A DNA stretch of 9,166 bases from Devosia sp. (GCA_016793415.1 JAEUMC010000768.1:1-9166), one strand, 5' to 3'. Positions 1 through 7,103 are shown, counted from the first letter of the stretch. Notes: a model not told the origin generated them from the sequence alone. Numbers and translations: made by a program.

Positions 1-700
1 AGTGCCCTGGCTCGCGCTTCTGCCAGCGGCTCGCGATGGTGCGGCCGAGACCACCGAGACAGGGCGCCGCGGCGAGGAGGATCGACCGCCAGTAGTGCAG
101 CAGCACGAACAGCACCACCAGCACCAGCGCGCCGACGATGATCACCAGCTCGAGGCTCAGCCCCATCGACTTCAGCCAGGCGGACAGCAGCATGCCCGGA
201 AGGATGTGCGCGGCCGCCCAGACAAAGGCTGAGGTGACGTTGATGACGGAAAAGTGCCGGTAGTTCATGCCGAACATGCCGGCAATGCCTGGCACCACCG
301 CCTTCACTCCCGGAATGAAGCGGCCGATGAACACCGACTTGCCGCCGTGCCGGGCGAGAAAGCTCTCGCCTCGCGCAATCAGCGGCAGGTGGTTGCGAAA
401 TGGCCAGAGCGTCTTGATGCGATCCTTGAGCCAGAAGCCGAGCGTATAGGAGATCGCATCGCCGACGACGGCGCCGAGCACTGCGGCGAGATAGATCTCC
501 CAAAATGGCAGTTTGCCCTCAGCGATCAGACCACCGGCGAGGAGCAGCACGGGGGTCGAGGGGATGAACAGGCCGAGGATGAACACCGCTTCGGTCGCGG
601 CGATGAGGAAGATGAACCACAGGCTCAGCCAGAAATTGCCCGAGATGGCTTCGAGCGCCATCTCCAGCCAGTTCGTCAGCGCAGTAAAGGTCTCAAGCAT
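1..700 (-). CDS. DedA/SNARE-associated family membrane protein, left copy (stop codon cut by window edge)
   Basis: A minus-strand frame opens with ATG at 700 and reads 233 codons to the left edge, ending Glu-Pro-Gly-His. The next base, t, would be the first of a stop codon at the same place as in the neighbouring paralog (750-1451), so the protein is probably complete. It has several hydrophobic segments (about residues 24-46, 50-60, 69-90 and two C-terminal). The DedA core GRFIPGVKAVVPGIAG lies at 126-141, with a membrane Glu37 (ATEAVF). DedA proteins are inner-membrane proteins tied to envelope homeostasis, lipid-carrier flipping and proton-motive-force-dependent stress resistance. The usual Arg at position 133 is Lys, and the usual acidic residue after the first re-entrant Pro is absent (PSTPVLLL). 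An AGAGG stands 3 bases before the ATG. It lies 49 bases after the other copy, so the two are probably co-transcribed. Family certain; exact role unknown. Confidence 0.93.
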   Translation of the reverse strand, partial: MLETFTALTNWLEMALEAISGNFWLSLWFIFLIAATEAVFILGLFIPSTPVLLLAGGLIAEGKLPFWEIYLAAVLGAVVGDAISYTLGFWLKDRIKTLWPFRNHLPLIARGESFLARHGGKSVFIGRFIPGVKAVVPGIAGMFGMNYRHFSVINVTSAFVWAAAHILPGMLLSAWLKSMGLSLELVIIVGALVLVVLFVLLHYWRSILLAAAPCLGGLGRTIASRWQKREPGH

Positions 701-749
701 CGGCCTCTATTAGCGGGCCGAGGTGAGAACCAGATGACAGGCGTGCTTC

Positions 750-1451
750 CTAGTGGCCGGCTTCCGGCTTGCGCCACCGGGCCTGCAGCGAGCGGCCGAA
801 CTCACCCATGAAGGGCGCGAGGGCGAGCAGGATGCGCTTCCAGAAATGCACGATGAGGAAGGCGATGGTCAAAACGATCGTCCCGACGATGATCACCATC
901 TCGAGGCTCAGCCCGATGGATTTCAGCCAGCCGGTCAGCAGTACGCCGGGCAGGATATGCACTGCCGCCCAGACGAAGGCCGAGATGATGTTGATCACCG
1001 AGAAATGCCGGTAGGGCATGCTCATCATCCCGGCGACGCCGGGGATCACGGCTTTCACGCCGGTGATGAAGCGGCCGATGAAGATCGCCTTGCCGCCGTG
1101 GCGGGCGAAGAACACCTCGCCCTGCTCGATCAGTTTCAGGTGGTTCTTGAACGGCCAGACGGTTCGGATCTTGTCCTTCAGCAGCCAGCCGACGGTGTAG
1201 GAGATGGCGTCGCCGATGATGGCGCCGAGCACCGCGGCAAAGAAGATCGGCCAGAACGGCAGGCTGCCCTGGGCGATGAGGCCGCCGGTCAGCAGCAGGA
1301 TGGGGAGCGACGGCACCAGCAGGCCAAGGATGAAGACCGCCTCGCCGATGCAGACGAGGAAGATGAACAGCAGCGAAAGCCAGAAATTGTCGGAGATGGA
1401 CTGCAGGAACAGCTCGAGCCAGGTCGAGATGGAGTGGAGAAATTCGATCAT
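750..1451 (-). CDS. DedA/SNARE-associated family membrane protein, right copy
   Basis: The 233-residue product aligns without gaps to the left-hand copy (about 65% identity counted by eye), so the two arose by tandem duplication. An in-frame ATG at 1496 would add 15 residues, but I chose ATG at 1451 because it matches the paralog's start and because the extra part (GPRDYPRARSLPLP) is not membrane-like. An AGGAG lies upstream with a rather long 13-base gap. The DedA core reads GRFITGVKAVIPGVAG at 126-141, so the normally conserved Pro130 is Thr here, and Lys stands at 133 as in the other copy. Glu37 and the conserved stretch FVWAAVHILPG are kept. It is the first gene of the probable two-gene unit, leaving the spacer at 1452-1730 as the promoter region. 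The expected role is envelope maintenance or lipid-carrier transport in the inner membrane; the substrate is unknown. Confidence 0.95.
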   Translation of the reverse strand: MIEFLHSISTWLELFLQSISDNFWLSLLFIFLVCIGEAVFILGLLVPSLPILLLTGGLIAQGSLPFWPIFFAAVLGAIIGDAISYTVGWLLKDKIRTVWPFKNHLKLIEQGEVFFARHGGKAIFIGRFITGVKAVIPGVAGMMSMPYRHFSVINIISAFVWAAVHILPGVLLTGWLKSIGLSLEMVIIVGTIVLTIAFLIVHFWKRILLALAPFMGEFGRSLQARWRKPEAGH

Positions 1452-1620
1452 AGGCAGCGGGAGGCTCCTGGCCCGTGGGTAGTCGCGGGGCCCCAAGCCC
1501 CACGTGGCAGCGTGTCATGAACGGCCTGATATCGCCAGCCGCCATGAGCGCTCGCTTTGCGACTATTTGAAGAGGGGGGCATGAACTCGACGTGAACGCG
1601 CCGTGGCTCGCAGGATTGTC

Positions 1621-1663
1621 GCGCTTTCGAACCGGAAAAGTCTGCAACTTTTTCTCGAAACGC
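1621..1663. promoter_or_regulatory. Imperfect dyad/hairpin in the spacer between dedA and ridA
   Basis: The outer arms are 1621-1630 (gcgctttcga) and 1655-1663 (tcgaaacgc), giving nine pairs with one bulged C. The inner arms AAAAGT (1636-1641) and ACTTTT (1647-1652) are perfect, around a 5-base loop. Their AT-rich character stands out in GC-rich DNA. The element lies about 70-110 bases before ridA and 170-210 before the divergent dedA start, so it could be an operator or a leader hairpin. The rest of the 279-base spacer 1452-1730 shows no coding sequence and no -35/-10 pair that I could support. Function is inferred only. Confidence 0.35.
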
Positions 1664-1719
1664 TCTATTGCGTCGCTGGCTGATCTCGGGCCGTGGGGGC
1701 GAGGAGGCAGCAGGTGCAC

Positions 1720-1723
1720 GGAG
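1720..1723 (+). promoter_or_regulatory. Ribosome binding site deciding the ridA start
   Basis: GGAG stands 7 bases before the ATG at 1731. The in-frame ATG at 1668 has no comparable site and would add an Arg/Gly-rich stretch unlike RidA proteins. This supports 1731 as the start. Confidence 0.6.
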
Positions 1724-1730
1724 TTTGGCG

Positions 1731-2126
1731 ATGTCGCTGCCCATCCATCACATGATTTCCAGCGGGCCGCAGCCGGTGGCGCCGTTCAGCCACGCGGTCG
1801 AGGCCGACGGCTTCGTATTCATCACCGGGCAGATGCCGACCGATCCGGCCGCGCCGGATGCACCGCTGCCGGAGGGCGTCGAGGCGCAGACCCGGCGGGT
1901 GATCGAGAACCTGAAGCTGATCCTGGCCGGGGTCGGCTTGGGGCTCGAGCATGTGACCATGGCGCGCATCTACCTCACCGAGTTCCAGCGCGACTATGCG
2001 GCGCTCAACGCGCTGTGGCCGAGCTTCTTCGAGGCCGGCAAACTGCCGGCCCGGACCACGGTGGGGGTGACGGCGCTGGCCGTCGGCGCACTGGTCGAGA
2101 TCGACCTGATCGCCAGGCGGCCCTAG
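1731..2126 (+). CDS. RidA/YjgF/YER057c/UK114 family protein
   Basis: The product has 131 residues, a normal RidA length. Family landmarks run in order: APFSHAV (18-24), FITGQMP (30-36), EAQTRRVIENLKLILAG (51-67), the DYAALN helix (89-94), PARTTVGV (106-113) and VEIDLIA (122-128). Arg108 and Glu123 match the arginine and glutamate that bind and hydrolyse the enamine/imine in active RidA, so deaminase activity is possible. The usual Cys just before the active-site arginine region is Pro here (PART rather than CARA), and the common PYSQA is PFSHA. It may therefore belong to a side branch with another substrate instead of being the housekeeping RidA. Such proteins are cytosolic trimers. The gene stands alone on the plus strand, diverges from the dedA pair and converges on chrA, sharing a CTAG with its stop. 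No linked amino-acid enzyme hints at a pathway. Confidence 0.92.
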   Translation: MSLPIHHMISSGPQPVAPFSHAVEADGFVFITGQMPTDPAAPDAPLPEGVEAQTRRVIENLKLILAGVGLGLEHVTMARIYLTEFQRDYAALNALWPSFFEAGKLPARTTVGVTALAVGALVEIDLIARRP

Positions 2127-3301
2127 ACCAGCCCCAACCCGGCTCCAGCCGCAGCGCTCAGCAGCACCACGAGCCAGGGCGGGGTCCTGAGCAGCAGCAG
2201 GGCCAGCGCCGCGATGCCCCAGGCAAGGTCGAGCGGGCCGAAGACGGCGCTGGTGAATACCGGATCGTACAGCGTTGCCAGCAGCAGCCCGACCACGACG
2301 GCATTGGCGAGGTCGAGGCCGGCGCGCAACCGCGGGTTGGCGCGCAGCGACTGCCAATAGGGCAGGGCGCCGAACACCAGCAGGAACGATGGGAGGTAGA
2401 TGGCGCCGAGCCCGAGCAGCGCGCCGGCGATGCCGTTGGGCGGCGCGTCGAGCAGCGCGCCGGCATAGGCGGCGAAGGCAAAGAGTGGGCCGGGCACCGC
2501 CTGTGCCGCGCCATAGCCGGCAAGGAACAGGTTGTGGTCGATCAGCCCCGGCGCCACCAGCTCAGCCTCGAGCAGCGGCAGCACCACGTGACCGCCGCCG
2601 AACACCAGCGAGCCGGTGCGATAGAATTTCTCGGCGACCACCAGCCAGGCGTTGCCCGTCGCAGCCAAGATCGGCAGGGCGAGCAGCAGGCCGAAGAACA
2701 GGGCGAGGAAAACGCTGCTGGTGCGATCGAAGGCTAAGCGCGGGACCGCAGCAGGCGGCGCCAGCAGGTAGCCGGCGAGCGCGGCGGCGGCGATCAGCGC
2801 CAACTGGGTCAGGCCGGACGGCAGCAACAGGGCGATGGCTGCCGCCGCAAGCGCGATGAGGCGGCGCTTGAGATCCGGCGTCAGTGATTTCGACATAGCC
2901 CACACGGCCTGGGCAACGACGGCCAGCGCGGCAAGCTTCAGCCCATGCAGGACGCCGTCGGCAAGCGGACCGCTCAGCTGCGCGGCGCCAAAGGCGAAGG
3001 CCAGCAGCAGGATCACCGAGGGCAGGGTGAAGGCTACCCAGGCGGCGATGCCGCCCCAATAGCCGGCGCGCAACTTGCCGATGGCGATGCCGACCTGGCT
3101 GGAGGCGGGACCCGGGAGGAACTGGCACAGCGCCACGAGATCGGCATAGGCCGCATCGTCGAGCCAGTCGCGGCGCTCGACGAACTCGGCGCGGAAATAG
3201 CCCAGATGGGCCACCGGGCCACCGAAGCTGGTAAGGCCGAGCAGCAGGAAGGCGCGGAAGACTTCGGCGACGCTGTTTCCGCTTTGCTGCACCGCTGACA
3301 C
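2123..3301 (-). CDS. chrA: Chromate transporter, two-domain (long-chain CHR) type
   Basis: The predicted inner-membrane protein has 392 residues, normal for a two-domain CHR protein, which exports chromate by proton-motive force in studied members. The N-terminal half has the hallmark SFGGPVAHLGYF (25-36) and QFLPGPASSQVG (60-71). The C-terminal half repeats the pattern as FGGGHVVLPLLEAE (234-247) and QAVPGPLFAFAAYAGA (267-282). About ten hydrophobic segments fit the known inverted-repeat fold. There is no early ATG: GTG at 3301 gives 392 residues, and GTG at 3292 gives 389 with AGGTG 6 bases upstream, so the second start may be the real one. Only 83 bases separate it from the ABC operon end, and they contain a terminator-like hairpin (3356-3378). 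A promoter would thus be within about 55 bases, but I cannot identify one. No chrB-like regulator is visible, so chromate may not be the actual substrate; sulfate-related functions are also proposed for this family. Confidence 0.95.
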   Translation of the reverse strand: MSAVQQSGNSVAEVFRAFLLLGLTSFGGPVAHLGYFRAEFVERRDWLDDAAYADLVALCQFLPGPASSQVGIAIGKLRAGYWGGIAAWVAFTLPSVILLLAFAFGAAQLSGPLADGVLHGLKLAALAVVAQAVWAMSKSLTPDLKRRLIALAAAAIALLLPSGLTQLALIAAAALAGYLLAPPAAVPRLAFDRTSSVFLALFFGLLLALPILAATGNAWLVVAEKFYRTGSLVFGGGHVVLPLLEAELVAPGLIDHNLFLAGYGAAQAVPGPLFAFAAYAGALLDAPPNGIAGALLGLGAIYLPSFLLVFGALPYWQSLRANPRLRAGLDLANAVVVGLLLATLYDPVFTSAVFGPLDLAWGIAALALLLLRTPPWLVVLLSAAAGAGLGLV

Positions 3302-3355
3302 CTGCTGCCCCGCTCTCAGGGGTGACCGGTGCCTCAGCCGGGCGTCACAATCAAG

Positions 3356-3378
3356 GCGGCCGGAGGCTCTCCGGCCGC
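3356..3378 (-). terminator. Probable terminator of the sugar ABC operon
   Basis: A perfect 10-base inverted repeat, gcggccggag and ctccggccgc, surrounds a 3-base loop and begins 6 bases after the stop codon of the last permease gene. In the minus-strand transcript it is followed by CTTGATTGT, only a weak U-rich tail. Position and stem strength favour a rho-independent terminator; the poor tail leaves room for a 3'-end stabilising hairpin instead. Confidence 0.6.
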
Positions 3379-3384
3379 AGGGCT

Positions 3385-4350
3385 TTAGCTGGTGACCTTG
3401 GCCGTCCGGCCGTAGACCAGCAGCATGACGATGATGACGAGGCCATAGATGATCTGCCGGCCCGCTTCGGGCATCTGCATGATCGAGAGCACGGAGTTGA
3501 GCAGGACGATGAGGATCACCCCGACCACGGTGCCGATGAAGCGGCCGCGGCCGCCGAGGATGTGGGTGCCGCCGATCACCACCGCGGCGATGGCCGGCAG
3601 CAGGTAGGCATTGCCCATGCCCTGGTAGGCCTTGGCCGAATAGCCGGCCAGCAAGATGCCGGCGAGGGCGGCGCAGAGCCCCGAGATAACGAAGGCGCCG
3701 ACGATGACCCAGCGGGTGCGGATGCCGCTCAGATAGGACGCGGCCTCGCGGTTGCCGGTGGCATAGATCGCCTTGCCGAAGGCGGTGCGGCTCAGGATGG
3801 CGGCGATGACGATGGAAACGGCAGCCCAGACGAAGATGGCGACCGGAATGCCGAGGAGTTTTTCGGCGGCGAGGTAGCGCATCAGCGGGGTGGCCGAATC
3901 CTGCGGGGCAAAGCCGCCGGTATGGGCGATCATCAGGCCACGCATGACGGAATCGACGCCCAGGGTGAAGATCATCGAGGGGATACGGAGATAGGCGACG
4001 CCGAAGCCGTTGAAGAGCCCGACCAGCAGCCCGATGGCGAGGCCGGTGGGGATGGCGGCCGGACCACCGACGGTGGTCGCCATCATCGCTGCAGCGGTCA
4101 TGGTCCAGGGGACGCTGAGGTCGATGTGTCCGAGCAGGATCACCATCATCATCCCCGCCGCGACGATGCCGAGGAAGGCGCCGGTCTGCAACTGGGTGAG
4201 CAGGTAATTGGGACTCAGCAGCGGCATCGTGCCGAGCGTTGCGACGGTATAGATCGAGCCGAGTGCCAGGATCACCAGCACGAAGCCGGCGGAGATGACG
4301 ATCGGCAGATCGTCGGATTTCAGGCGGGGCAGGGTGAGATCGTTGGCCAT
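3385..4350 (-). CDS. Sugar ABC transporter permease (RbsC-like), second permease
   Basis: The integral membrane protein has 321 residues and belongs to the ribose-type permease family (BPD_transp_2), with eight to ten hydrophobic segments. The family motif appears as GHIDLSVPWTM (74-84), a variant of the usual G-G-x-DLSVG. Also typical are IPSMIFTLGVDSVMRG (123-138), the cytoplasmic coupling loop GKAIYATGNREAASYLSGI (192-210), and AIAAVVIGGTHILGGRG (253-269). The start at 4350 has AGGA overlapping the previous gene's stop codon, and only 10 bases separate the two genes, so translation is probably coupled. It is the last gene of the importer operon and is followed by a terminator-like hairpin. 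It would pair with the other, clearly different permease (4361-5434) to form the channel. The family is sure; the transported sugar is not. Confidence 0.95.
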   Translation of the reverse strand: MANDLTLPRLKSDDLPIVISAGFVLVILALGSIYTVATLGTMPLLSPNYLLTQLQTGAFLGIVAAGMMMVILLGHIDLSVPWTMTAAAMMATTVGGPAAIPTGLAIGLLVGLFNGFGVAYLRIPSMIFTLGVDSVMRGLMIAHTGGFAPQDSATPLMRYLAAEKLLGIPVAIFVWAAVSIVIAAILSRTAFGKAIYATGNREAASYLSGIRTRWVIVGAFVISGLCAALAGILLAGYSAKAYQGMGNAYLLPAIAAVVIGGTHILGGRGRFIGTVVGVILIVLLNSVLSIMQMPEAGRQIIYGLVIIVMLLVYGRTAKVTS

Positions 4351-4360
4351 GGGTCCGGTC

Positions 4361-5434
4361 CTACCTGAAGAGTTCGAGACGGTTCTTCACCCGCAGCGTG
4401 CGGATGGCGCCGAGGCTGACGGCAGCGAGCAGCACCACGCCTTCGACCAGCGGCTGCAATAACGGGTCGATCGAGAGGATGCGGAAGTAGAACGAGATGG
4501 CGCGCAGGATCAGCGCGCCGATCAAGGCGCCGATCACCGTGCCGACGCCGCCGAGCAGCGAGATGCCGCCCAGCACCACGGCGGCGATGGAGTTGAGCGT
4601 ATAGGCGCCGGCCTGCGGAATATCGGCGTTGCCCGAGCCGGTCTGGATGGCGAGGTAGAGCCCGGCGCAGCCGGCAAAGAAGCCGGCAAGGGTGAAGGCC
4701 CAGAGTTTGGCGCGATTGATCGGCAGGCCCGACATATAGGCGGCGCCTTCGGATGAACCGATGGCATAGAGGGTGCGGCCGGTAACGGTGCGGCGGAACG
4801 GGATCCACACCGCAGCGGTGATGATGACGAGGATCAGCAGCGGTACCGGCACCCAGGCAATGGGCTGCAGCCAGCCGGCCTCGCCATCCTCGAACAGGTG
4901 GTAGGTCTGGGCCAGATCCTTGATCGAGTTGGTGACGGCCCAGTTGAGATCGAGGTCGACCTCGCCGCCGGGTTGCGGGCGGATCAACAGGGCCAGGCCG
5001 ATGGCGACGGCGCCGGTGGCCAGCGTCGCGATGATCGGCTGCAGCCGGCCGTAGACGATGACGAGGCCATTGACGAGGCCGAAGCCGGTGCCGGCGGCGA
5101 CCGAAATCAGGCAGCCGAGAATGATCTGCCAGGGCTCGCCGCGCACCAGTTCGCTGGCAATGCAGCTGGTCAGCGTCATCACGGCGCCGACCGACAGGTC
5201 GAGCCCGCCGACGATCACCGTCATGGCCTGCGCCATGGCGACGAAGGCGAGGGCCACCGATTCATTGGTGTTGGCGATGAACACGTTGGCGGAAAAGCCG
5301 CGCGGGTGGATGAAATTGTAGACCAGGTAAAGCGCGGCGAGCAGCAGGACGGCGCCGTAGAAGCCGCGGTTCTGGCGGATCGACATGGCAAGCGCCGAAG
5401 CGCGAGGCGGGGTGGTGGCGGTGACGGCGCTCAT
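4361..5434 (-). CDS. Sugar ABC transporter permease (RbsC-like), first permease
   Basis: The inner-membrane permease has 357 residues and is of the ribose type. The cytoplasmic N-terminus (about 1-24) precedes a first membrane segment at 27-43. The canonical motif VGGLDLSVGAVM lies at 75-86, the coupling loop GRTLYAIGSSEGAAYMSGL at 219-237, and SIAAVVLGGISLLGGVG at 282-298. A hydrophilic stretch at about 152-190, rich in acidic residues, makes it longer than RbsC-type proteins of about 320 residues; it presumably faces the periplasm near the binding protein. Its ATG overlaps the ATPase stop by four bases (ATGA at 5431-5434), the usual sign of translational coupling. It differs strongly from the downstream permease, so the channel is probably a heterodimer. 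The substrate is not known from sequence alone. Confidence 0.95.
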   Translation of the reverse strand: MSAVTATTPPRASALAMSIRQNRGFYGAVLLLAALYLVYNFIHPRGFSANVFIANTNESVALAFVAMAQAMTVIVGGLDLSVGAVMTLTSCIASELVRGEPWQIILGCLISVAAGTGFGLVNGLVIVYGRLQPIIATLATGAVAIGLALLIRPQPGGEVDLDLNWAVTNSIKDLAQTYHLFEDGEAGWLQPIAWVPVPLLILVIITAAVWIPFRRTVTGRTLYAIGSSEGAAYMSGLPINRAKLWAFTLAGFFAGCAGLYLAIQTGSGNADIPQAGAYTLNSIAAVVLGGISLLGGVGTVIGALIGALILRAISFYFRILSIDPLLQPLVEGVVLLAAVSLGAIRTLRVKNRLELFR

Positions 5435-6984
5435 GCGGGCACCGCCTCTCGAGCCGGTGCGTCGGCGGGCCGGGTGATGTTAAGCGCGGCGGCGACCAGT
5501 GCCTCTTCGGTGATGGCGGCGCCCGAGAACTCGGTGACGATGCGGCCGTCATACATCACGGCGACGCGGTCGCAGCAGCCGATCAACTCGGCATAGTCGG
5601 TGGAGTAGAACAGGATCGCGGTGTCCTTGTCGGCGAGTTCGCGCATCAGCCGGTAGAGTTCCTGCTTGGTGCCTACGTCGATGCCGCGGGTGGGATCGTT
5701 CAGCAGCATGACCTCGGGCTTCGTCAGCAGCCACTTGGCGATCACCACCTTCTGCTGGTTGCCGCCCGACAGGCTTGCCACCGGATCGTCCGGCTTGTTG
5801 AGCTTGATCTGCAGCTGCGCGATGGCGTCGATGACCGCCTGGCGCGATTTGGCCTGGTCGATGAAGGGGCCTTGGCTAACCTTGTCGAAGCTTGCGACCA
5901 GGAGGTTATCGGCAATCGACATCGGCAGCATCAGGCCCTCGGTCTTGCGATCCTCCGGGACCAGGGCGATGCGGCTGCGGCCGCTCTTGGCCTCGGCAGG
6001 GGAGGTCGGTACCCCGCCTTCGCCGCCGACAGTGACCTTGCCCTCTACGCCGCGCAGCACGCCGAACAGGGCGAGCAGCAGCTCCTTCTGGCCCTGGCCG
6101 TCAAGGCCGCCCAGCCCGACGATCTCTCCCTTGCCGACCGAGAGCGAGACGCCGTTGAGGCGGTTCTCCCACCTGAGGTCGGTGACGGCGAGGTGTGGCT
6201 TGCGGGCGAGGGCCGGCGGCTTCACCGGAAACTGGTGGACGATGTCGCGGCCGATCATCAGCTTGACGATCTCGTCCTGGGTGCGGGCACCCTTCAGGAA
6301 GGTTTCGATGTGGCGGCCGTTGCGGAACACCGAGAGGGTGTCGCACAGCGCCTCGACCTCGTGCATGCGGTGCGAGATGAACAGCATGCCGGTGCCTTCG
6401 GCCTTGAGCTCGGCGAGCACGCCGTAGACGGTCTCGACATCGCGGCTGGTGAGTGCCGAGGTCGCCTCGTCGAGGATCAGCAGCTTGGGGTTCTTGCCCA
6501 GTGCCTTGGCGATTTCGACCATCTGCCGGCGGCTGAGCGAGAGATCGCGGATCAGGGCGCGCGGATCGACATCCTCGCAGTGGATGCGCGCCAATAGCGC
6601 CTCGGCGCGGTCGCGCTGGGCGCGGCGGTCGATCAGGCTGAAGCGGCGGGGCGGATCGGAGATCGAGATGTTGTCGGCCACCGACAGATCCGGCATGAGC
6701 GACAGTTCCTGGAACACGCAGACGATGCCGGCTTTGGCAGCCTCGGAGGGGCGGGTGAAACGGTGCTGGGTGCCGGCGACGGTGAGCGTGCCGCTATCGG
6801 GCTGCACCACGCCGGCCATGATCTTGATCAGGGTGGATTTGCCGGCGCCGTTCTCGCCGAGGATGGCGTGAATGGAGCCTTGCCGGCAGGCGAAATCGAC
6901 CCCTTCGAGGGCGCGTGCCCCCGAGAAAAACTTGGATACGCCGCTCAGTTCGGCGAATGGCCGCGCGGCCTGCCCGTCCAGCAT
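5431..6984 (-). CDS. Sugar ABC transporter ATP-binding protein, fused double nucleotide-binding domains (RbsA/MglA-like)
   Basis: The 517-residue protein carries two ATPase domains, the usual length for this family, and powers sugar import at the cytoplasmic face. Domain 1 (about 10-245): Walker A GENGAGKST (43-51), Q-loop Gln92, signature LSLSRRQ (148-154), Walker B LLILDEA (168-174), His205. Domain 2 (about 262-500): degenerate P-loop GLDGQGQKE (293-301), in which the nucleotide-binding Lys is Gln; canonical signature LSGGNQQ (404-410); Walker B LLNDPTRGID (426-435), where Asn-Asp replaces the usual Asp-Glu; and no H-loop histidine (FYSTD). This predicts one competent and one degenerate ATP site. 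A TTG at 6990 is a possible start, but ATG at 6984 has GAGGA 6 bases upstream and is preferred. The gene overlaps the next permease by four bases. Confidence 0.96.
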   Translation of the reverse strand: MLDGQAARPFAELSGVSKFFSGARALEGVDFACRQGSIHAILGENGAGKSTLIKIMAGVVQPDSGTLTVAGTQHRFTRPSEAAKAGIVCVFQELSLMPDLSVADNISISDPPRRFSLIDRRAQRDRAEALLARIHCEDVDPRALIRDLSLSRRQMVEIAKALGKNPKLLILDEATSALTSRDVETVYGVLAELKAEGTGMLFISHRMHEVEALCDTLSVFRNGRHIETFLKGARTQDEIVKLMIGRDIVHQFPVKPPALARKPHLAVTDLRWENRLNGVSLSVGKGEIVGLGGLDGQGQKELLLALFGVLRGVEGKVTVGGEGGVPTSPAEAKSGRSRIALVPEDRKTEGLMLPMSIADNLLVASFDKVSQGPFIDQAKSRQAVIDAIAQLQIKLNKPDDPVASLSGGNQQKVVIAKWLLTKPEVMLLNDPTRGIDVGTKQELYRLMRELADKDTAILFYSTDYAELIGCCDRVAVMYDGRIVTEFSGAAITEEALVAAALNITRPADAPAREAVPA

Positions 6985-6990
6985 CGTCAA

Positions 6991-6995
6991 TCCTC
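6991..6995 (-). promoter_or_regulatory. Ribosome binding site deciding the ATPase start
   Basis: GAGGA on the minus strand stands 6 bases before ATG 6984. For the competing TTG at 6990 it would directly abut the start codon, which is too close. This favours the ATG. Confidence 0.6.
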
Positions 6996-7016
6996 AACCG
7001 TCAAGTGATGGGAGAT

Positions 7017-7046
7017 GCGGTGCCGGGCGATGGGACCCGGCACCGC
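7017..7046 (-). promoter_or_regulatory. Perfect GC-rich stem-loop before the ATPase gene
   Basis: The 11-base arms gcggtgccggg (7017-7027) and cccggcaccgc (7036-7046) are exactly complementary around an 8-base loop. No run of U follows on the minus strand, so it is not a classical terminator. It sits between the binding-protein and ATPase genes and could stabilise the upstream message or limit read-through. A weaker structure, GGAAACC (7049-7055) with GGTTTCC (7081-7087), lies next to it. Confidence 0.5.
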
Positions 7047-7103
7047 CTGGAAACCCGGCGTCGCTCGCGAGAGCCGACCAGGTTTCCGTTCCTTGCCGGT
7101 CAC

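Noticed and set aside
701..720. Short inverted repeat cggcc/ggccg between the dedA copies
   Set aside because: Only five pairs around a 10-base loop, as expected by chance in this base composition; no U-tract.
254..811. Plus-strand 185-codon open frame opposite the left dedA gene
   Set aside because: The composition has the same character as the frame opposite the right copy; it only reflects the codon pattern of the real minus-strand gene.
753..1520. Plus-strand 255-codon open frame opposite the right dedA gene
   Set aside because: It is the mirror of a sure gene; the product is rich in Asp, His, Gln and Gly with no fold-like pattern, typical of antisense frames in GC-rich DNA.
1581..1595. 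ATG preceded by a G-rich stretch in the ridA leader
   Set aside because: The frame stops after four codons; it could be a tiny leader peptide, but nothing supports translation and it lacks attenuator features.
1592..2737. Plus-strand 381-codon frame running through ridA into chrA
   Set aside because: It overlaps two well-supported genes in other frames and has a low-complexity Gly/Arg/Gln/Ala product.
3322..4368. Plus-strand 348-codon frame opposite the second permease
   Set aside because: The Asp/Gly/His-rich product has no motif; the minus-strand permease reading is certain.
5666..6427. Plus-strand 253-codon frame opposite the ATPase gene
   Set aside because: The Ser/Arg/Pro-rich product is antisense to conserved ATPase motifs; no independent support.
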